A DNA stretch of 64,000 bases from Dysidea avara (taxonomy: Eukaryota > Porifera > Demospongiae > Dictyoceratida > Dysideidae): assembly GCF_963678975.1 (NCBI RefSeq), contig NC_089281.1, forward strand, positions 3,802,449-3,866,448. Direction: 5' to 3'. This document shows, in pieces, positions 1 through 12,800 of the stretch. The notes beneath the pieces were generated by a model, which saw only the letters and a program-made list of their open reading frames with translations, did no database searches and was not told the DNA's origin. The translations under genes were made by a program, and so were the position numbers. Each line of letters begins with the position of its first letter. Position 1 is the first letter of the stretch.

Positions 1-39
1 TATTACACATTACAGTAGGGTGTATCCATTCACTGGACT

Positions 40-143
40 GGACTACTGGACTGGACTACTGGACTGGACTACTGGACTGGACTACTGGACTGGACTACTG
101 GACTGGACTACTGGACTGGACTACTGGACTGGACTACTGGACT
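40..143. repeat. 13-bp minisatellite (GGACTGGACTACT)n
   Basis: About eight head-to-tail copies of GGACTGGACTACT, nearly perfect. It is the left partner of the inverted array at 1908-2000, whose unit differs by one base. Confidence 0.95.
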
Positions 144-730
144 CACATAAAGTTTGTTCAAATACGTTTTTCAACCACTAAAAGTCATTGGCCATATGAT
201 CATTACTTTGTATACCACACTCTCGGGTTCTCAGTGTCTTGTCTTACATTTTAGAGGTAGTTAACTGCATTCTAGTTTTAGTGGTCTGTTTAATATTATC
301 ATAATCGATACGTGGAATTCTTCTTACTGTATCACACTACATGTAGTTTTTCACAAAGATTCAGCCTTACCTGCCTGCTAAAGTGTGTTCATTGGGAAGC
401 GTTTCTCTGGCTATCTGCATACTGCACACTCATCGCCAATTTTACAAACATTATAAACCAAGGAGCTGGCCAATCTATACTGAATGTGCAGACTGTTGAA
501 AGGTTAGAGATGCAACATTATTTCAATGTTCCAGGTTTAAAACTGACTGAATTTTATGTCAATGTGTGCTATTTTCCAAAAGAAGGCTAGAGAAGACAGA
601 CAGATGCAGTTAGCAGTGTTAACCAGTGCACATGCAGTGCTTAGTGGTAGGCAAATTATTTTTGACAATGTATTACACTGAGGTTTTAGTGTAGATTTTT
701 GTGAATAATGTGCAAGTTATATATTATATA
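144..730. other. no gene recognised
   Basis: AT-rich sequence inside the foldback element. A 92-codon ORF at 312-590 has no recognisable domain and no supporting splice context. Confidence 0.5.
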
Positions 731-843
731 GTTATACAACGGCCACGAGTGCTCTGCCTGATATAAACGCACGAGCCTGAGGGCCGTTAGGCCCGAAGGC
801 AAGTGCGTTTATACAGGCAGAGCACGAGTGCACGTTGTATAAC
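731..843. repeat. long hairpin-forming palindrome
   Basis: GTTATACAAC at the left pairs with GTTGTATAAC at the right. Between them GAGTGCTCTGCCTG and ATAAACGCAC pair with their complements, giving arms of about 45 bp around a GC-rich loop with its own small GGCCGTTAGGCC hairpin. Confidence 0.85.
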
Positions 844-1589
844 TGTTATGTACCACTCACCTAATAGGTGGGGAGAGTCTCACAGGACAGCTGTAACACT
901 TATAAAGGCCAGGTTTTTAACATCGATTGTGGGTAACCAAGCTGGACGTTGCGATGACGTTCCCCCAGCAGTACTGCAGCCACCTGAGATATTGAAAGCT
1001 AGTACGCTATGGGTTATATCACTAACCTGCATTCGCTGTTCGACTCTCATCATGTAGTGCTCAGCATGCCAGCGTGATCACTCAATCGCCATATAGACTA
1101 AGCGCCAGACTAATCGCCATAGTGATTCTCTCGAGCGAAAAAAGCAGCTAAATAGACGGTTTAAGTAAACAAAACCTAACTACAAAACGATACTAGTCTA
1201 ATTCTTACTATTCACACTGGCTAAACTCGAATCTGGTGGCATGACAAAACTGGTTACCACAATCGAACGTAAAGGTTACTATTATTTAGAATATATTTGT
1301 TTTATTGAGTCATTGTCGAAGTGGACTACAGTTTAATCTGGGCTAAGATGGCACCAGACTAGTAAGGTGTATAAGTACGTTTATATATATATGTAGACTA
1401 GAGTTGTGGCCACACGTGTTGGCTTTTTCGATCGCCATTGGCTGCTTGTAAACATTATACGTATTGGTGACGTTATGGCCCACAATCGACCTTTACATGT
1501 CAGGCTATAAAGGAATTTGAGTGATCTGTGAAGTGTTTTTCCACCTATTAGGTGAGGTGTCGTAGTGGTCTTCGCCACCGGCACTTGTG

Positions 1590-1760
1590 CTATGCTGCAC
1601 AAAACCGCAGCCAGTGCAATATCTGTATATTGCACTGCGGTCGGTGCATTATAACTTATAATGCACTCGTTGTGGTCTACAAAACCGCATCGAGTGCGTT
1701 ATAAGTTATAATGCACTCGCTGCGGTCTGCAGCAATGCAATATACAAATTATGGCACTGG
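1590..1760. repeat. cluster of short palindromes
   Basis: Several overlapping dyads occur here, including GTGCATTATAACTTATAATG, a second copy with CGTTATAAGTTATAATG, and a CAGTGCAATAT/ATATTGCACTG pair. They form the inner right arm of the 1-2030 element. A (TA)n run follows at 1790-1812. Confidence 0.7.
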
Positions 1761-1907
1761 CGGTGCCTTTGAACTGCCCACGCAGAGTGGTATATATATA
1801 TATATATATATATGTCTTGTGTGCATCTTGTGGTGAATGGTGTGATTTCTAAAATACTTCTGTGGTTAAGTCTGACTATAAAAGGCAAGAAAACAAAAAA
1901 AAGTTTG

Positions 1908-2000
1908 AGTCCATTCCAGTAATCCAGTCCAGTAATCCAGTCCAGTAATCCAGTCCAGTAATCCAGTCCAGTAATCCAGTCCAGTAATCCAGTCCAGTGA
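1908..2000. repeat. 13-bp minisatellite, inverted partner array
   Basis: About seven copies of a unit whose reverse complement is GGACTGGATTACT, one base different from the unit at 40-143. Array and flanking words are in opposite orientation to the left array. Confidence 0.95.
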
Positions 2001-2030
2001 ATGGATATGCTCATTACAGTACATTGATAA

Positions 2031-3075
2031 AATACACGCAATATGTGTGTGGGTATTAAATTATATGTATGTAGGTATGTATGTATGTATTTTATATGTA
2101 AATGTATTGTAAAGAGCATGTTATGTGTTTTTATGTTTTCTTGTATTGCTTGTATATTTTGCCTTCACCTGGCTTACCAGGCTCTGGCTGGCTTGGCTGT
2201 CTTCCTTTATCAGGTTCTCCTGGTTTGCATACTCTTAACCACTACAATATTGTGTGTCTCCTGCAAATCGTGTATGCATATAGTGTGTACCCATCACTGT
2301 GCCATTGCCAAACTACTGATGACCGTATTCAGCTACCAGTGACCTCTAGTTGATGTTGATACTGGGCTGTATATTGGCTGTATAGCTGAATAATTTTCAT
2401 TTTCGGTGATGTTGCCAATATAATGTATTTCTGCGTACAATACTGCAATAATGTATAGTTCTCTCTTGTATGTTTTGTATGCATAGCCGGACTATATACT
2501 GTGTACATATCACTGTGCCATTGACACACCAATGATGTACCGGCACTTACTGGTGGCCTCTAGTTACGATGCCACTATTGTGTTATATCTGCATGTCACT
2601 ATGTATTGTGACACATAGAGTTGATTTTGGATCATAATTTCAATCATACTTTCAGCACCACCTAGTCGTGTGTATAGCCTCACCAGGGGATTGTCGCATT
2701 GGTGTATGCACTTACCAGGAGGTTGCCCATTGGTGTATGTACTTGGTTATATGTGACCCGGTCCTAGTAATAATAATAATACAGCCAATTTCTCTTTATT
2801 CTATGTAACTAAAATAAGGTTTGGGCAGTCTGAACAGACATGCTAGCCTAATACAATAAACTGAAGAAAATGGCTATGCTAAATGCTTGGAAACTGCAGA
2901 GTGATTTAGGGATGGATCTAGGATTTTAAAAGTGAGGCACTGGATTCTTTAATAATTAACCATTGTACACTGTGATAATGGATTATTTTACAATATCTGA
3001 ATGATCATTAAAGCTGTAAAAATGAAATATTGCTGAGAATTGTATTATACTTTATTTTTTATACTGCTAAATCTG
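2031..3075. other. no gene recognised
   Basis: AT-rich sequence. A short minus-strand frame around 2150-2240 reads with a few G-P-x steps (KPGEP, PGKPGEG) but has no collagen periodicity and ends quickly. Nothing else is supportable. Confidence 0.4.
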
Positions 3076-3079
3076 CAGT

Positions 3080-3695
3080 ATCATACAGTACGATAGTACT
3101 GTATAGTAGGGACCACAAAGGAGTGGGTGAGAAACATCACCCAAAAACCAGCCTCACTTTTCCCTGGCAGTATTGGTTAGGTAAGCCCAAGCAAATCTTT
3201 AGATCAACCTGAAACGATCTCAACAAGTTGCTATGGAATTTTATTTTTTAATTATTAAACAAAATTGTCTACTGACTGACTGAGTAACTGACTGACTGAT
3301 GCCTTCAGACAAGTCAAAAACGGCTAAGTCTACGGGCTTGATTTTTTCACTGTTCGAAGTTGCTTCGGCCCGAGAGGTGCCTTTTGGCATACCGCAGTAT
3401 GTACAATGCATTCTTCATGGACTTAACAGTGTCCTCCTTTGTGTCCCATTCATCTTTGCTGACAGCGAAAAGTATCAATTTGATGGTAGCACATGATGGC
3501 TTCCCTTCATAACAGAAATCGTCTGTATTTTTCATAGTGGCTACTTTGATTTGCAGAGGTGCTTTTTGAACAGTTCTCGATTCGCACTGTTGTGTAATCG
3601 GTTGAACATAGCTGACAACGAGGTGTAATGGATACTTCACTTCAGACGATAATTGATATTAGCTGGGGCGCGGCACCATTTCTTTCACATTATGT
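3080..3695 (+). repeat. dispersed repeat family A, copy 1
   Basis: The family runs from an ATCATACAGTAC block, through a CACCC-rich line and a CTGA tetranucleotide tract (here 3270-3300), to GCTTACCAGTCATAAT. Further copies are at 5450-6030, 18060-18450, 47488-48080, 48470-49020 and 57770-58260. Apparent ORFs in it are not shared between copies. Confidence 0.75.
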
Positions 3696-3880
3696 GTGGG
3701 CTTACCAGTCATAATAATATTATTTACAAAACAGTTAACTAACAAGTACACCAAAAAAATTTGGAATTTTCAACTAGTGTAGGGACATGATATTAAATCA
3801 TAGTAAAACAATAAGAAGTGTTATATTCTAAAGTAAGCTTTTTCCAATGAGTAACTCTTCTAATACATGTTATTTTGCAG

Positions 3881-4951
3881 GGAAATTGCATGTACACTAA
3901 GTTTCGTTATGAAACAAGATACTACTATAGTGACAATGATACTGACCTGGATACCAGTCCAAAGTGGTACAACCCGGTCCTTACTCCATACAACCCAATA
4001 ATGTGGTCTTACATCATGTCCTTTATACAAGCATCTTCTCACATTTTTGTGCCTCAGATGCCACCATTTATTACTGGAGTGACACACTGGGAATCAGTAT
4101 CTTTCTTTCTATTCAGGTTGGTTATCTATACACATAAGAGTGTATGTCCATATATGTGTCTGATGTTTATGTAAGTTACTTGGGGCTGTGTCATTTTAAG
4201 TTGCATGTCAGCCTATGAAATGAAAGGTCACACGCACATATGTACGAACTCACATGCAACTGTGCAACTGTGCACATACATGCATGCACACACGCATATA
4301 TACACACACTATGTTATCTCTATATATAATTATTATGTAGTGTATATACTCTTTATTTGATGGTGTATAGGCAAAAAGGTGCAAAGGCATGCTTCTGGAG
4401 AATGCTAGCTCTTGGTGCTTTTCCAGTTACATCTGTGGCAGTGGCTTGGTTTTCATGGCCTCACCTCATTGGTACTGAAGTATTCTACATTATGGCTGGA
4501 ATTGGATACAAGCCCTGTGACTTTGAGAAGTATAAGCTTATCACAGAAAAAGCTGAATTAAGTGGCAATCCAATTATATCTCGCTTCCCTGATTCTTTTC
4601 ATGATTTGACAGAGGTAAGTACTCTGAATTCCATGTCACGCACATGTGAACTATGGTATATTCTCAGGCATTTAATGTGGAACACAACATCAAGCATAAA
4701 TGCAAAGCTAAACTGGAAAAACATGGTTTGCTCGAGCCTAATAAACACTACACTCCTAAAGATGTTTCCAAAGAGTTAGCTTCCCTTCATATTTACCGAC
4801 GATACTTTCATAACCAGCAGCATATAGGAGATCCTAAAAAGGATGATAAAGCCAAAGTACACTTTCTGCATTTCAAGTAAGGAAATCAAATGAATAATAC
4901 TTTCCATGTTCATAAATATTTTTTTACAGAGCTTTGACTGACAGTAAGTAA
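3881..4951 (+). CDS. partial duplicate of multi-pass membrane protein (Mpo1/DUF962-like, tentative)
   Basis: Four exons join in frame: 3881-4116, 4371-4614, 4668-4876 and 4930-4951. Introns are 254, 53 and 53 nt with GT-AG borders. They encode about 256 residues matching the last four exons of the minus-strand gene at 9884-15975: the first exon is 236 nt, the second 244 nt and the last 22 nt in both copies. Shared blocks include NPIMWSY, QASSH, PPFITGVTHWES, FSWPHLIGTEVFYIMAGIGY, PDSFHDLTE and ELASLHIY. By eye the first exon differs at about 15 of 79 residues, and no frame has a stop. The five upstream exons of the minus copy are not found, and no start codon is evident. It is either a truncated duplicate that kept its frame or a gene with an undetected 5' end. 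The alternative stop at 4878-4880 is less likely because the spliced last exon keeps K-A-L in both copies. Confidence 0.75.
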
Positions 4952-5214
4952 AACAACAGGCTGCTTATGCTGGTTGACTCTGCAATGCATTTATTCTTTA
5001 GATTTCATTCAGTTATGTCTATATATAGTTTGTAGCTGACTGACTATATATACCCTATAGCTAGCTATGTAGTAGAATTTGCAGCATTTGTTATGTGAAA
5101 AAACATGCACACATACAGCTAACCAGTTAGATGTAATGTTGTGTAAAATGCACGTAACTAGGCATATATATTTGCGACTCTCTGAAAACATTCATGGTGA
5201 ATGATAGTTGGTGA

Positions 5215-5445
5215 AGGCTGAACCAACCACAACTCAAAATTATCTGGCATCCAAATTGTAGGTTGTCAATATGGATACTTGAAAAATGACACCTACATAA
5301 TCTGGACACTTGGTAATGGTCTGGAAAAGTCTTTTGGCACATAAACTGATGTGGAAAATCAAAACACTTTGGTGATAATTATAATCACATTTGCTCAATG
5401 TTATATAAGATGTCCATAATACACAAGTTTCACTGTAATGCATTC
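5215..5445. mobile_element. degenerate MITE remnant, possibly pogo-like
   Basis: Words such as CACCTACATAATCTGGACAC and a right end like CACAAGTTTCACTGTA resemble the CAGTGGAACCTCT...CCACTG elements at 27349 and 43254, but the ends are decayed. Confidence 0.3.
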
Positions 5446-5449
5446 AGTG

Positions 5450-6030
5450 TATTATACAATATCATACAGTACTGTATATGAAAGTTTGGGTTATTTTAGC
5501 CAAAATATCACCCTGAATCCTTCCCTTCATGACAGCTTGGTAGGGTGTAATCATGCCCAAAAATGCCTGCAGAGTGATACATACTCTTTCAACAAATTTC
5601 TATTAAATTTTGTTTATTTCGCTGAATTTTCTGCTGACTAAGTGACTAGCTGACTGATTAAGTGATGCTGCCAGTCAACTGGATTATGGTTAAGGCAGCT
5701 ATATGGGTTTGATTTCTTTGCTGTTTGACATCAGTTTGGGAGTAACATGCCTTTTCACCAATCAAAGCAGCTAGCTACAGTGCATGCGTCATAGACTTAC
5801 TTTTGTCCTCCATTTTTTCTCTGCTACTGCTTAGGTGTTAGCACGTTATGGCTTCTACAGTACTGAATCATGATGATCATCTGGAGTGAACTGATTGCAG
5901 AGGTGATGCTGTTCTTTAATTATAACACTGAAAATACCTCAAAACAAAACAGACATAATTGATAGTTCAGTGGTGTGCATATTTTCTGATTGTTCAGTAA
6001 TTTTCATACTGCTGGTATCTGGCCAATGTC
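5450..6030 (+). repeat. dispersed repeat family A, copy 2
   Basis: Begins ATCATACAGTACTGTATA, continues with CCTTCCCTTCATGACAGCTTG, a decayed CTGA tract near 5635-5660, and a GGGTTTGATTTCTTTGCTGTTTG block matching copy 1. Confidence 0.65.
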
Positions 6031-7260
6031 ATTCTTTCCTTTGATGTGTTATGCACTAGTTCACTAGTCCTAAATTGTGGCCTAATGTACTTAGCACTAG
6101 TGTTAGGGCTGTAGTGATGAGCCAGTTTAGCTACTTGATTTGCATAGCCCCATCACCTAGCCAGGTGGTGCCACCTATACTGAGATACCCTGCTAGGAAT
6201 TATTACTGGCTCATCTCTACAACCCTAGCACTAGTGCGCAATAAAGGAAAACATCTACGCTATCACATTTTATCACTGCTAGCACTGTAGCTGGTTTTGA
6301 GCTTGAATTTGCTGCTTAAAAATTTGTGTTATTTTTATTGACTGAAATTATACCGCCAGTGTCTAAATGTATTGGAATGTCACAGTGAATGTGGATGGGT
6401 GAGCCTCTCAGCAGGGGTAGTGAAGCAGTCCAAAGGGTGCTTTAAGATACCACTATGCATGGAGTTGAAGCATGGATGTTATTCGTGAGGTCAAGCCCGA
6501 TTTTTTCATAAAAGCTCTAGTTTAGACTATCTCACTATGTTTTTGTAAATATATTAAGTAGTTACATACAGCTTTTAAAGAAAATGTAAATGTGACTGTT
6601 CTATTGGAGTGATTGTTTATTAGAGTGGTTGACTGTTTTATTAGAGTATCTCGATCCTCCGTTTCAAACACTGCAGGAATAAGCTACTCAAAGCACATAA
6701 TTTAGCTTAATATTGCTACTTATCATAGTGGTATTTAGTAAACTGTAGATAATGGACTTTTGCTACTGAAAATTTGTACTTGTAGCTATACAAAAATTGT
6801 GGATCTTTTTGCTAACTTTTTGCTAAAATTGTGAACCTTTTTACTGAAATTGTGGAACTTTTTTCCAAGAGGGTGGTTCTTCAGAACCCCTCAAACCCCC
6901 CTGGCTACGGGCCTGAATTCTCACTTCACTCATAGCTATATCAGGCTGTATAATTATGATTAAAGTAGGAATTTACATCTCTTAATCTGTGTATATACAA
7001 AAATGAGGATCACCCAAAAAGTGGAGATTGGAATACTAGTAATAGTTTCAAACACCATTCATGTTGTTTCACAATATTTTTGAGAGTGATCTACCTGAAT
7101 CAGGCACCTCAACATGCGTGAGGTGCCAGGAAACTTGTTTCTCATCATTCATATTTAGTATAACATGTACTATGAGATTGACATGAGTAAGGCAGTAGAC
7201 TGATTATCCATATATTAAAAATACAGCAACAACTAAAGCAAACATACAAGTTTGTATATG
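6031..7260. other. no gene recognised
   Basis: AT-rich sequence with a GGATGGGTGAGCC patch and a copy of the CTCTAATAGAG-type motif in the TTATTAGAGTAT form at 6595-6656. A GCACTAGTG palindrome recurs near 6050-6240. No convincing exon. Confidence 0.4.
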
Positions 7261-7261
7261 T

Positions 7262-7414
7262 AATAGGACAGATGGCTGTGGTATTTGGGATTAATAGTGC
7301 GAGCATTGTAAACAGGAAGGAGTAAAATAGTGTGAGGCAAAGCCAAACACTATTTCATTCCTATTTACAATGTGAGAACTATTAATCCCGAATACCACAG
7401 CCATCCGTCCTATT
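7262..7414. repeat. foldback MITE, about 70-bp arms
   Basis: AATAGGACAGATGGCTGTGG at the left pairs with the complementary CCACAGCCATCCGTCCTATT at the right. Arms continue through GGGATTAATAGT and ATAGTGTG to a loop with GGCAAAGCC. The foldback at 11405-11540 has the same GGCTTTGCC loop. Confidence 0.85.
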
Positions 7415-8866
7415 GCAAATTAATCCAACAACCATAGCAACTGTTACCAGGCAACAGAAATTCAAAAAATAACCACTGCAAAAGACCAATCGCACTTAGC
7501 AACGGTTGCCTATTGCTATGGTCTCAAAATGATGTCTACCTTAGCAATGGTTACTTAGCAACCATTTCCAAGCAACCATACTGTTGCTATTCCATGGGGT
7601 ATCTATCACTATGGTAACACTAGTTGTCAAGTCGGACATTTACTTATAATAGAAGCACACCACACTATTTTAGCCAATCAAATTAGTATTACAGGTTTTT
7701 GTCAAAGGACCTAGACAAACAAGTGTAATACTAATTCTATTGGCTAATTGCTTGGTGCATTTCAAAATAATATGTCAAGGTGCTATTGAGAGTATTATAC
7801 TGTAACACATTCACTTGTTGGATTAGGTGATGATATATGTAACGTCAAGGAATAGTATTAAGGAATGACATAACCAAATGTGGGGTAACCATGGCTATAG
7901 CCCTGTTTACTGCTGGAGCTCAATCGGAGTCAATCCATTAGACCAAACGTACAGTTATCCTTGGTACAAATAACTGTGGTGACAGCTGCTGAAAGCCTTG
8001 GTATTCATGAAAGGCTAGATGCTATTAGTATCCTTCAATTTCTGCAGACAACCTATTACCTATGTAGAAATCAAAAAGAGCACCACACAAATAGATTAAA
8101 AGGGCACACATAAATATTTGATGTTAAGGAATCTGAGCAGTGGTAGGCCTATATAGATAGGGTATGTCACTTTAAGGTTTTGGCGATGCATGCAGAGGCT
8201 AGGATTGTGTATATAATAGTATAAATGTGAGTGAATTACATGTCTGTACAACATACATGAAGGAATGGTGTGATTGCATTAAAACTTGAAATGAATATAA
8301 TAACAGTACATAGCTACCACCCTGAATAAAGCTAGGGAATGTCAAGGTTTTATGAAAGACTGCATCATCTTAATGTATAGTATGCAATCTATACATATCA
8401 TAATAGATTGTTTGTATATAAGGGGTATGCAAAATTTATACTATCAGATTGTAGAGAGTTCCAGCTAGACTTCCAGCTAGCCATAAAATTCTAAACCTTT
8501 CATTATTGTTATGTTTGTCCTGGTATACACGTTTACGTATTGTGGTGTTATTGTTTGGTGTAGAAAGTTCTTGTTGTAGCTACACTAGTATCCTTACATA
8601 TTGCCTCTGATAATTTTTATTTTACTTCTGTGTGCTTCATAGCCTCCTTAGACCTTATATACCGTAATTCAAGGTGTCTAGTAAGCCTCATCCATGAATA
8701 TAATAATGATCATACAGTACCTCACTTGTCAATGAGTAATATGCAGTGTATATATACATGTATAAGCATTCTAGATGTGACTATATACTGTAGTTGATTT
8801 TCAAAACCAGCATGCAGTGTACAAAAGTCAAATATACTTTTACACTGAGTCATATACAGTAGTTAT
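7415..8866. other. no gene recognised
   Basis: Contains degenerate GCAACCATTGCTA-type direct and inverted words at 7425-7625, suggesting an old MITE, then unremarkable AT-rich DNA. Confidence 0.4.
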
Positions 8867-9110
8867 AATAGTAATAATTATTATTATTATTAAACCTCGC
8901 AGGGAGTATAAACACACAAATACAATTAAGTGCTAGTTCTGACAAAACATGCTGTGCTAGTTGATCCTTAAAACTAGTTAGGTTGTCTATCATCACTAGT
9001 GGCTCAGGTAGCTCATTACACAGTTTAGTAGTGGAGGGTAGGAGTTGGCCAAGTCTCAGTTCTGATTGGAGGGATGGTGTAATGACAGGGGGTGTCCTCA
9101 TGTAACTGTA
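8867..9110 (-). pseudogene. 3' end fragment of a non-LTR retrotransposon
   Basis: Minus-strand translation gives LLPSTTKLCNELPE and then IDNLTSFKDQL, the usual pattern at the C-terminal end of CR1/L2-type reverse transcriptase ORFs. The fragment ends in a short ATT microsatellite (about 8870-8892). Only about 80 codons survive. Confidence 0.55.
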
Positions 9111-9883
9111 GTCAGCAGCATCAAGTTTACAGTAGTAATTTATTTGAAAATCAGTAACATTGATTGGTGCATGTAGATTCCTCTACAACAGCCAGGGTGA
9201 ATCTTCACTCATGATCTAAAAGAACTTTATGCATATGCTTGTATAATGGATGAAACTGTTCATGCCCCATCCAATGTGCAAGGCATAATATCTATGCCAT
9301 TCTACATACTTTTGCCACAAAATGGATATGAATACTATAAGGGGGATGCTTGCCATTAACCTCAAATCACACAGAACACCTCATATGCATGGAATGTATT
9401 GACTGCATTATCAATCTGTCCAAACAATTGTAGCCATCTATAAAAACCATCCCTATGTTTTCACAGAACCATAATTGTGTAGGCATACCTGGAATGCTTA
9501 CTGACAAAAAGAAATTCTGTTTTCACAGCAACACTTGAACCAGTTTAATGCATGCTTCATGTCAAAATTTACAGTAGTATTTTAATGTTGTATTAGTGCT
9601 AACTTTGCTTACTATGGTCAATTTGCATAGTGACTCAAGGTCCAGTTGCATCATATAGTATCTATCTTATGATTCAGTATCCTGTTATGTATGTATATAG
9701 CATTATAGGCTTGTTAAAGCCACTGTCACAAATGCATACAATGGTGCATATATATACAGCTGTAAATACAGTATAACATGGCCAGTTCCTAAAAAGGCCT
9801 ATAAAGAAATCAAATGACCACATTACTAACAAATGGCAAAAATAAATAGTCCAAATGACAAAAATAAATAGCCTTCTGTAGTT
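9111..9883. other. no gene recognised
   Basis: AT-rich flank downstream of the minus-strand membrane-protein gene; part must be its 3' untranslated region. No clean AATAAA was found close to the stop. Confidence 0.4.
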
Positions 9884-12800
9884 TCAGGTGGTTGAAGACA
9901 GTGCCCTGTATTTCAAGATAAATACATTGAAAAGTTAATGTGTGAGTGATACTTACTTGTAATGCAGGAAGTGTGCGTTAGCACTGTCATCGTCTAAAGT
10001 ATCACAAGCAGCCTGGTGACTATGGAAATATCGTTGGTAAATGTGAAGAGAAGCTAGTTCTTTGAAAACATCTTGAGGAGTATGCTTTTTATCTTCTTCA
10101 AGTAGTCCATGCTTTTTAAGTTTTACTATGCTATGATGTTTGTGGTTTTCAATTTCACATGCCTGCAAAATGTGATTGTAAAAGAAGGAGATAGAATAGA
10201 ACATTAACTATTACCTCTGTCAAATCATGAAATGAATCTGGAAAACGGGACACATTAGGATCTCCACTTAACTCAGCCTTTTGTGTAATGAGCATATATT
10301 TTTTAAAATAGCTGTGTTTGTATCCAATTCCAGCCATAATGTAGAATACTTCAGTACCAATGAGGTGAGGCCATGAAAACCAAGCCACTGCCACAGATGT
10401 GATTGGAAACATGCCAAGAGCTAATACTCTCCAACAACATGCTTTTGTACTTTTCCTCCTGTAAAGTATAGTGCCAGTCATATACATCCAAAGCATTTGT
10501 ACATAATAATAATCATAACTATTGCATTTTAAGCAGCTTGTGCAAACAATTTGTAAAGAGCTAAAGGATTTTTACATCAAATTGTAAGAGCAAAATTCAT
10601 GCAGAGATGGTGCTCATCAGAACAGAGGTTATTTAAAACTGTTGATCTCTATGTATTTTACATACCTGAACAAAAACACAAAAACAGATTCCCAATGAGT
10701 AACTCCAGTGATAAAAGGTGGTAGTTGAGGTACAAACATGTGAGATGATGCTTGTATTAAGGACACAACGTATGACCACATTATTGGATTGTATGGATGA
10801 AGAACCGGGTTGTACCACTTTGGACTAGTATGCACATCAGAATCATTTCCTTCATAGCAGTACAATGTTTCATAACGGAATTTTGTGTACATGCAATTAC
10901 CCTATAATGTATATAGAACTTAATTTGTATGGTACAAAATATTACTATATGTAATACCATACATAAGACATTATATAATATAAAATATGTAAAAATTTGC
11001 GTATGTGGTGTATATACATAGATATACATATTAAATCACATAGTGATTTAGTTTGCCATACATTAGTCTTAATAGTAGGAGTGCAATTAATCCCAAATCG
11101 CATGGCTTGTTCTGTAATTGCACTGTAAAGTAGCCAATAAAATAGCAGAAACACAGAAGCCTTTTAAGTGCAACACGAAAGTGATATGATGAATAGCCAA
11201 TCAAATAAGCTGACAATAGAAGCCTTTTAAGCACAACATTTTGAGTAGTCAGTCAAAATTTCTGACATGTGAAGCCTTTTAAGTGTAACAACAAATGATG
11301 TGATAAGAAAAATGATGCAATCACCTGGTAGAAGTTAATGGCCACATAGAACTGGATAGATGTGTACTACAAATCATGAAGGGTGGTCACTATGTGATTA
11401 GTAAGCAATCACACACATTTGAGTGCAATTATGGAATAATTGTACTCATAACAGCCAAAATTGCACTCGGCTTTGCCTCATGCAATTTTGACTGTTACTC
11501 GTACAATTATTCCATAATTGCACTCAAATGTGTGTGATTTCCTATATGAATTACAATTGTGCATAACTCGATCGTGTATATAATAGGGCTGCATTCCCAT
11601 TAGTGTAATAATATTAGTTTGCCATGTATCACCCTTTACACTAATTAAGTGACAACTTCCATCAGCATGTTGTGAATGTAGTAGATTACAGATCAAAAGT
11701 ATGTATTTGTTAAAAGCTGCATGACAAATTCCTTGCAGCATATTATAGTTACAGCCAATGTATACCCTATGTATGATACATCCCAACCCTCTGGTTAGTT
11801 ATATAGGCCCTCACCAGGCAAACCGCTCACAAATCTGTTCAACAATTCATTACTTAAATATAGAAATTTGTGCCTATTTACATAAATGTACATTTACACA
11901 GCATAATATAACTTACAGCTCCCCACAGCAGAAATATTACAAATGAAGTAGCAAATCCCCAGGTTGGACATTTGCGTACCAATCCAATAGCAGAGTACAG
12001 TACCACAAGGAGTAGCATCAGGATAAAGCTTCCATTGATATCAAATACAAATTCTGATGCATATACACTCCTTTCATCCAATGCACCCAATTCAAATTGT
12101 GCCAAAAACATCATTGAGAGTGCAACATTGAGTGGAATGGTAAAGAAATGTATGAACTTTGGACTAGATGATAAAACAATGTATATAAAAGCAAGTTCCA
12201 TCATGCAACAACATTAATTTACTATGTAAAAAAGACTGGCTGCACCACTACATAATATTATGTTTGTTCTTGTATACAAATGCCAGTTAGGTTACACCCA
12301 TTCAGTCTTGATAGTTAAAAGCTAGGATTTATGTTGGTACATCTATGAAATTCTGCATAGTCATCATTGTATTTGTAAACTAGATATGTGTACTTTAAAA
12401 TTTACAATAATTATAAGCTTCACAGATGCACCAACATAATGCTGTGAGCACCATAATATAAGCACTTACAAAAATCCTTGGTGAGTGATGTCAAATGAGT
12501 ACAGTTGGTAAAGCAAACCAAACAGATCCCATTGTACTCGAGGAAGAATCAACCACCAGTCAATGCACTATTACACATACAAAGGATAATATACACAATG
12601 CAATGTGGTATGCTTGTAAGGTAATCACATACGGTGTCCTTGACAATAATGTATAGTTCTGAATTTTGTTTAGTCTTTTTCCTGCTTAAAATACAAATAA
12701 ACTTGAGAGTTAATTATTAGTCATACACATAGGTTATTCAGGTTATTAGTACTATATAGTACACCAAGCCATAAACCGTGAATAATGCTTTTTTTGTGTG

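Larger units (their letters stand above)
1..2030. mobile_element. large imperfect inverted-repeat (foldback-like) element
   Basis: The two ends match in opposite orientation. The left side reads TATCCATTCACTGG and then a 13-bp tandem array; the right side ends in the reverse complement of the same words after a near-identical array. Inside, about 847-960 pairs with about 1440-1560 through an ACCTAATAGGTGGGG-type block and an ATCGATTGTGGG block. Arm homology is patchy, so the element is old. No coding capacity is seen. The left boundary may lie outside the window. Confidence 0.5.

Noticed and set aside
803..1057. 84-codon plus-strand ORF
   Set aside because: It begins inside the 731-843 palindrome and crosses an arm of the foldback element; no domain.
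2150..2245. Collagen-like minus-strand peptide (KPGEPDKG, PGKPGEG)
   Set aside because: No regular G-x-y periodicity, only about 35 codons, no splice support.
4878..4880. Stop codon directly after the HFK exon of the plus-strand duplicate (and the matching TAA at 9953-9955)
   Set aside because: In both copies it overlaps a good GTAAG donor, and a 22-nt downstream exon beginning K-A-L with its own stop exists in both, so splicing is preferred.
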